Of a DNA stretch of 64,000 bases, positions 60,474 to 64,000 are shown in pieces. This DNA is from Burkholderiales bacterium JOSHI_001 (GTDB lineage Bacteria > Pseudomonadota > Gammaproteobacteria > Burkholderiales > Burkholderiaceae_C): assembly GCA_000244995.1 (NCBI GenBank), contig CM001438.1, forward strand, positions 3,186,090 to 3,250,089, in the 5' to 3' direction. Each line of letters opens with the position of its first letter. Positions within the stretch are counted from its first letter, which is position 1. The notes under the pieces were generated by a model. The model searched no databases. It saw nothing but the letters and a program-made list of their open reading frames with translations, and was not told the DNA's origin. The position numbers were made by a program, and so were the translations under genes.

Positions 60474-60480
60474 GGGGGGT

Positions 60481-61263
60481 TCAGCGCACCAGGCCGCGCT
60501 TGGCGTCGGCCAGGAAGTCCAGCATCACCTGGACATCGTCGTCGCCACCCTGGCCGCGCAACTCAGCGATGCGGGTCTTGGCCTGCTCCAGCGTGAGGCT
60601 CTCGCGGAAGATCAGCTTGTGCATCTGGCGGATGACCTTCAGGCGCTCGTCCGAGAAGTGGCGGCGCTTCAGCCCCACCAGGTTCACCGCGCGCGTGGCC
60701 AGCGGCTGGCCGTCCACGGTCATGTAGGGCGCCACGTCCTGTGCCACATGGGCCTGGAAGCCCACCATCGCGTGCGCGCCGACATGGGTGAACTGGTGCA
60801 GGCCCGACAGGCCGCCGACGACGGCCCAGTCGTCCACATGCACATGGCCGGCCATGGTGACGCCGTTGGCCAGGATGGTGTGGTTGCCCAGGCGCACGTC
60901 GTGCGCGATGTGCACGTAGGCCATGATCCAGTTGTCGCTGCCGATGCGGGTGACCCCCTGCTCCTTGAAGGTGCCGGTGTTCAGGGTGCAGAACTCGCGC
61001 ACGGTGTTGCGGTCGCCGATTTCCAACGCCGTGATGCTGCCGTCGTGGCTGATGTCCTGCGGCATCGCGCCGATGGAGCTGAACTGGTAGAAGTGGTTGT
61101 CGCGGCCGATGGTGGTGCGGCCTTCGATGACGCAATGCGCGCCGATGCGAGTGCCTTCGCCCACGCGCACCTGCGGCCCGATGACCGCATAGGGGCCCAC
61201 GGTCACCGTGTCGGCCAGCTCGGCGCTGGGGTCCACCAGGGCGGTGGCGTGGACGATGGCCAT
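60481..61263 (-). CDS. lpxA: UDP-GlcNAc acyltransferase LpxA
   Basis: A 260-residue left-handed beta-helix trimer, first step of lipid A synthesis. Hexapeptide repeats run through residues ~1-190 ([18 protein letters not shown] onward). The catalytic-His stretch [17 protein letters not shown] and [11 protein letters not shown] are family marks. It follows fabZ by 7 bases. Confidence 0.97.
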   Translation of the reverse strand: MAIVHATALVDPSAELADTVTVGPYAVIGPQVRVGEGTRIGAHCVIEGRTTIGRDNHFYQFSSIGAMPQDISHDGSITALEIGDRNTVREFCTLNTGTFKEQGVTRIGSDNWIMAYVHIAHDVRLGNHTILANGVTMAGHVHVDDWAVVGGLSGLHQFTHVGAHAMVGFQAHVAQDVAPYMTVDGQPLATRAVNLVGLKRRHFSDERLKVIRQMHKLIFRESLTLEQAKTRIAELRGQGGDDDVQVMLDFLADAKRGLVR

Positions 61264-61270
61264 TTCCGGC

Positions 61271-61720
61271 TCAGCCCACCGATCGCACGGTGCACATCAG
61301 CTCGGCCTCGGCGGCGGTTTCACCGCCCACGCTGGCGCGCGCCTTGTACTTGTAGATGCCGGCCTTGGCGCGTTCGATGCTGGCTTCCAGCATGAGCTGG
61401 TCGCCCGGCTCCACCGGCCGCTTGAAGCGCGCGCCGTCAATGCCCACGAAGTACACCACCGTGTTGTCGTCCACCTGCTTGCCGGTGGATTCGAACGACA
61501 GCAGCGCCGCGGCCTGCGCCAGCGCCTCCAGGATCATCACGCCGGGCATCACCGGGCGGTGCGGGAAGTGGCCCATGAAGAAGGGCTCGTTGATGGTGAC
61601 GTTCTTCAGCGCCAGGATGCGCTTGTCCTTTTCCAGCTCCAGCACGCGGTCCACCAGCAGGATGGGATAGCGGTGCGGCAGCTTCTTCAGGATCTGGTGG
61701 ATGTCCAGCACGGTGATCAC
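61271..61720 (-). CDS. fabZ: 3-hydroxyacyl-ACP dehydratase FabZ
   Basis: A 149-residue hot-dog fold dehydratase of fatty-acid elongation. It shows [20 protein letters not shown], the catalytic His in [20 protein letters not shown], and [13 protein letters not shown]. The GTG at 61720 was chosen because GGAG stands 8 bases before it and it overlaps the lpxD stop in a GTGA. It competes with LpxA for hydroxyacyl-ACP, which explains its place in the operon. Confidence 0.95.
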   Translation of the reverse strand: MITVLDIHQILKKLPHRYPILLVDRVLELEKDKRILALKNVTINEPFFMGHFPHRPVMPGVMILEALAQAAALLSFESTGKQVDDNTVVYFVGIDGARFKRPVEPGDQLMLEASIERAKAGIYKYKARASVGGETAAEAELMCTVRSVG

Positions 61721-62754
61721 GATTTTTTCTCCAGGGCCCGCAGGCGGTCGCGCAGGGCATGCAGTTGCCGCAGCGTGGCGGCGTTCTTCTCCCAAGACGC
61801 ATTGTCATCGAAGGGAAACAGCCCGCTGTACTGACCCGGCTTGTGGATGCTGCGGGTGATGACCGTGGCCGCGGTGACATGCACATGGTCCACCAGTTCC
61901 AGGTGGCCCAGGATGATGGCGCCGCCGCCCACGGTGCAGTGCCGCCCAATGCGCGCCGAGCCGGCAATGCCCACGCAACCGGCCATGGCGCTGTGGGCAC
62001 CGATGCGCACGTTGTGGCCCACCTGAATCAGGTTGTCCAGCTTGACGCCGTCTTCGATCACGGTGTCGTCCAGCGCGCCGCGGTCGATGCAGGTGTTGGC
62101 GCCAATCTCGACATCGTCGGCGATGCGCACCGCGCCCAACTGCTCGATCTTTTCCCAGCGTCCGCCCTCGTCCTTCACCGGCGCGAAGCCGAAGCCATCG
62201 GCGCCGATGACCACCCCCGAATGCACGATGCCACGCGCGCCGATGCGGCAGCGCTCGCCGAGCGTGACACGGGGCGCCAGCCGGGTGCCCTCGCCCACCT
62301 GCGCCCCGGCACCGATGAAACACTGCGCACCCACCAGGGCGCCGGGGCCGATCACGGCGCCGGCTTCCACCACCGCCAGCGGGCCGATGCTGGCACTGGC
62401 ATGCACCTGCGCCGTCGGGTCCACCACCGCGCTGGCGTGCACCTCCGGCAGCCGGGCCGGGCGCGAGCGCACCGCCCACCACTGGGTGAGGCGGGCAAAG
62501 TACAGGTAAGGGTCGGGCGTGACGATGGCCGCGCCGCGGGCCGCTGCGGCGTCCCTCAGCGCGGGGGCCACGATCAGCGCGCCCGCTGCGGTGCTTTGCA
62601 ACTGCGCGGCGTAGCGCGGGTGGGAGACAAAGGCGATGCTGGCGGCATCGGCGCTTTCCAGCGGCGCGATGCGGTCGATGCACAGGCTGCCGTCGCCCGC
62701 CAGTTCACCGCCCAGCGCGGCAACGATTTCGGCCAGCCGCGGCGGCGCGCTCAC
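61717..62754 (-). CDS. lpxD: UDP-3-O-acylglucosamine N-acyltransferase LpxD
   Basis: A 345-residue acyltransferase, third step of lipid A synthesis. An N-terminal uridine-binding domain (~1-100) precedes the beta-helix of hexapeptide repeats ([19 protein letters not shown] onward). The active-site region is [21 protein letters not shown], with His before the helix end. The start is GTG at 62754. It lies 28 bases after the ompH stop. Confidence 0.96.
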   Translation of the reverse strand: MSAPPRLAEIVAALGGELAGDGSLCIDRIAPLESADAASIAFVSHPRYAAQLQSTAAGALIVAPALRDAAAARGAAIVTPDPYLYFARLTQWWAVRSRPARLPEVHASAVVDPTAQVHASASIGPLAVVEAGAVIGPGALVGAQCFIGAGAQVGEGTRLAPRVTLGERCRIGARGIVHSGVVIGADGFGFAPVKDEGGRWEKIEQLGAVRIADDVEIGANTCIDRGALDDTVIEDGVKLDNLIQVGHNVRIGAHSAMAGCVGIAGSARIGRHCTVGGGAIILGHLELVDHVHVTAATVITRSIHKPGQYSGLFPFDDNASWEKNAATLRQLHALRDRLRALEKKS

Positions 62755-62782
62755 GTGCGAGGGCCTGCGGCGGCGCGCGGCC

Positions 62783-63301
62783 TTACTTGCCCGCCGGGGC
62801 GGCGTTGAGCGACTTGATCACCTTGTCGGTGATGTCCACGCGCGGGCCTGCGAAGATGACTTCCTGCAGGATCACGTCGTACTTCTCGGTGTCGAAGATC
62901 TGCTTGATGACCTTGTTGGCCCGCTCAACGATGGAGGCCAGTTCTTCGTTCTTGCGCTGGTTCAGGTCTTCCTGCAGCTCGCGGCGCTTGCGCTGCAGGT
63001 CGCGGTCGGATTCCACCAGGTCGCGCTGGCGACGGCCGCGTTCGGCCTCGGACAGCGTGGGCATGTCCTTTTCCAGCTTGTCCGCGGTGGCCTTCAGTCG
63101 GTTGGCCTGGTCGGTCAGTTCCTTCTCGCGCTTGCTGAACTCGGCCTCCAGGCGGGTTTGTGCGGCCTTCGCAGGGGCGGCCTCACGCAACACGCGTTCG
63201 CTGTTGACATAGCCGATCTTCAGCTCCTGCGCTGCAACGGGTGCAGCCGCGAGCCACAGCGCGGCAGACGTCACGACGGCTGCGAACTTGAGGTCTTTCA
63301 T
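62783..63301 (-). CDS. ompH: Periplasmic chaperone OmpH/Skp
   Basis: A 172-residue exported chaperone for outer-membrane proteins. The signal peptide ends [13 protein letters not shown] near residue 26. The mature [18 protein letters not shown] start is typical. The middle is a long Arg/Glu/Lys-rich coiled coil ([20 protein letters not shown]) forming the tentacles, and the end returns to beta strands ([12 protein letters not shown]). The ATG overlaps the bamA stop (TGATG). Confidence 0.94.
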   Translation of the reverse strand: MKDLKFAAVVTSAALWLAAAPVAAQELKIGYVNSERVLREAAPAKAAQTRLEAEFSKREKELTDQANRLKATADKLEKDMPTLSEAERGRRQRDLVESDRDLQRKRRELQEDLNQRKNEELASIVERANKVIKQIFDTEKYDVILQEVIFAGPRVDITDKVIKSLNAAPAGK

Positions 63302-64000
63302 CAGAAGGCGGTCCCGATCTGGAATTGGAATTTCTGGATTCTATCGTTGCGCTGGCTGCGCAAAGGCTGGCCCCAGCTCAACTTGAGCGGCCCCACCGGC
63401 GACAGCCAGGACAGGCCCAGGCCGGCCGACGCACGCAGGCTGTCCAGCGTGGGCGTGACCTCGTCGCGCCAGACGTTGCCGGCGTCGGCGAAGGCGAAGA
63501 TGCGCAGCGACTTGTCGTTGCCGGTGCCGGGCACCGGGAAGTACAGCTCGGCGTTCAGGTTCAGCCGCTTGGTGCCGCCCAGGTAGGCGCCGGCCGGGTC
63601 GATCCAGCCGAGTGAGCCCTGTTCGAACACCCGCACCGAGCCCAGGCCGCCGCCGTAGAAGTTCTTGAACACCGGGTAGCTCTTGCCATTGAGCCCCTTG
63701 CCCCAGCCGAGTTCGGCGTTCAAGCCCAACGTGAGGCTGGAAAACAGCGGCAGGTACTGCTGGAACTGCAGGTTGGTGCGCAGGTAGCGCACGTCGCCGG
63801 CGGCGCTCCACTCCAGGTTCACGCGCTGGTAGCGACCGGTCGTGGGGGTCAGCAGGCTGTCGCGCTCGTCGCGCGACCAGCCCAGGGTGAGCGGCACCGA
63901 GGTGCTGGTCTGGCCGAACTCGTTGCGGTAGAAGGCGTAGGCACTGGGCAGCGAACGGCCGGCCTTGAACTCGGTGCGCTCCAGCCCCACGCCGAAATAC
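63301..64000 (-). CDS. bamA: BamA C-terminal beta-barrel, cut by window edge
   Basis: The last ~233 residues of the outer-membrane assembly protein; the POTRA part lies beyond the right edge. The barrel strands alternate polar and hydrophobic residues and end in the aromatic terminus FQFQIGTAF. KNFYGGGLGSVRVFEQGSLG is the loop-6 region that normally carries VRGF or VRGY; here the Gly codon is replaced by GTG (Val) at 63628-63630. FAFADAGNVW and LGLSWLSPVGPLKLSWGQPL are typical barrel strands. The gene order bamA-ompH-lpxD-fabZ-lpxA-lpxB confirms the identity. Confidence 0.95.
   Translation of the reverse strand, partial: YFGVGLERTEFKAGRSLPSAYAFYRNEFGQTSTSVPLTLGWSRDERDSLLTPTTGRYQRVNLEWSAAGDVRYLRTNLQFQQYLPLFSSLTLGLNAELGWGKGLNGKSYPVFKNFYGGGLGSVRVFEQGSLGWIDPAGAYLGGTKRLNLNAELYFPVPGTGNDKSLRIFAFADAGNVWRDEVTPTLDSLRASAGLGLSWLSPVGPLKLSWGQPLRSQRNDRIQKFQFQIGTAF

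Overview
The window is a GC-rich (well over 60% G+C by eye), densely coded chromosomal segment from a betaproteobacterium. It most likely belongs to the Burkholderiales and resembles the Rubrivivax/Leptothrix/Roseateles group. The evidence is the rpsF-priB-rpsR-rplI operon, a Bug-type tctCBA transporter with a divergent tctDE two-component pair, PEP synthase divergent from its regulatory protein, a short H-NS family protein with the WTGRG core, and a Lys/Ala/Pro-rich N-terminal extension on RpoD. I found no rRNA, tRNA, CRISPR array, insertion sequence, prophage or integrase, and no gene-free gap above 300 bases. The genes total about 54, mostly core functions, with a few islands of unfamiliar accessory genes.

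Layout: 1-5 kb holds a cut-off 7TM sensor protein, an HSL-type esterase, a GNAT acetyltransferase, a YchJ-like protein, a small membrane protein, a MoaD/ThiS-like sulfur carrier paired with a BNR beta-propeller, and RarD. At 5.8-7.3 kb is a secreted glycine-rich protein made of three ~150-residue repeats. 7.3-15.6 kb carries a fused IspD-IspF, Mfd, a chemoreceptor without a periplasmic domain, SerB and a TrpB2-type enzyme. At 16.1-18.3 kb is an RTX protein with a seven-repeat propeller in its centre. 18.4-26 kb carries HrpA, a VOC protein, ArgA, YggX, a Fur-boxed ferric-iron binding protein and an H-NS protein. 26-36 kb has a MASE1-PAS-GGDEF-EAL protein, DnaG, RpoD, an adenylate cyclase-FHA fusion and ferrochelatase. 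36-41 kb is tctCBA/tctDE. 41-45.5 kb is the heat-shock cluster hslR-grpE-dnaK-dnaJ. 45.5-51.2 kb has a small histidine kinase with a REC-TPR partner, an LtaS-like sulfatase and a radical SAM gene under a LexA operator. 51.2-58.7 kb holds dnaB, the rpsF operon, ppsA/ppsR and a SpoU methyltransferase. 58.7-64 kb is the envelope operon bamA-ompH-lpxD-fabZ-lpxA-lpxB-rnhB, read leftward with its start beyond the right edge.

How the genes work together: the right end couples outer-membrane protein assembly (BamA, Skp) with lipid A synthesis (LpxD, FabZ, LpxA, LpxB). The heat-shock cluster has a sigma-32-type promoter before grpE, a DnaA box before dnaK and two large hairpins between dnaK and dnaJ. 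Iron handling is represented by YggX, a Fur-controlled binding protein without its permease, and ferrochelatase. Signalling is plentiful: 7TM sensor, chemoreceptor, cyclic-di-GMP enzyme, cyclase-FHA, REC-TPR with kinase, and TctDE.

The parts most deserving a second look are the LexA operator abutting the start codon of a spore-photoproduct-lyase-like radical SAM gene, the MoaD/BNR-propeller pair, the three-repeat secreted protein, the in-frame ispD-ispF fusion that keeps an internal ribosome binding site, and the RTX-propeller-RTX mosaic. Functions are inferred from sequence reading alone; no database search was run.
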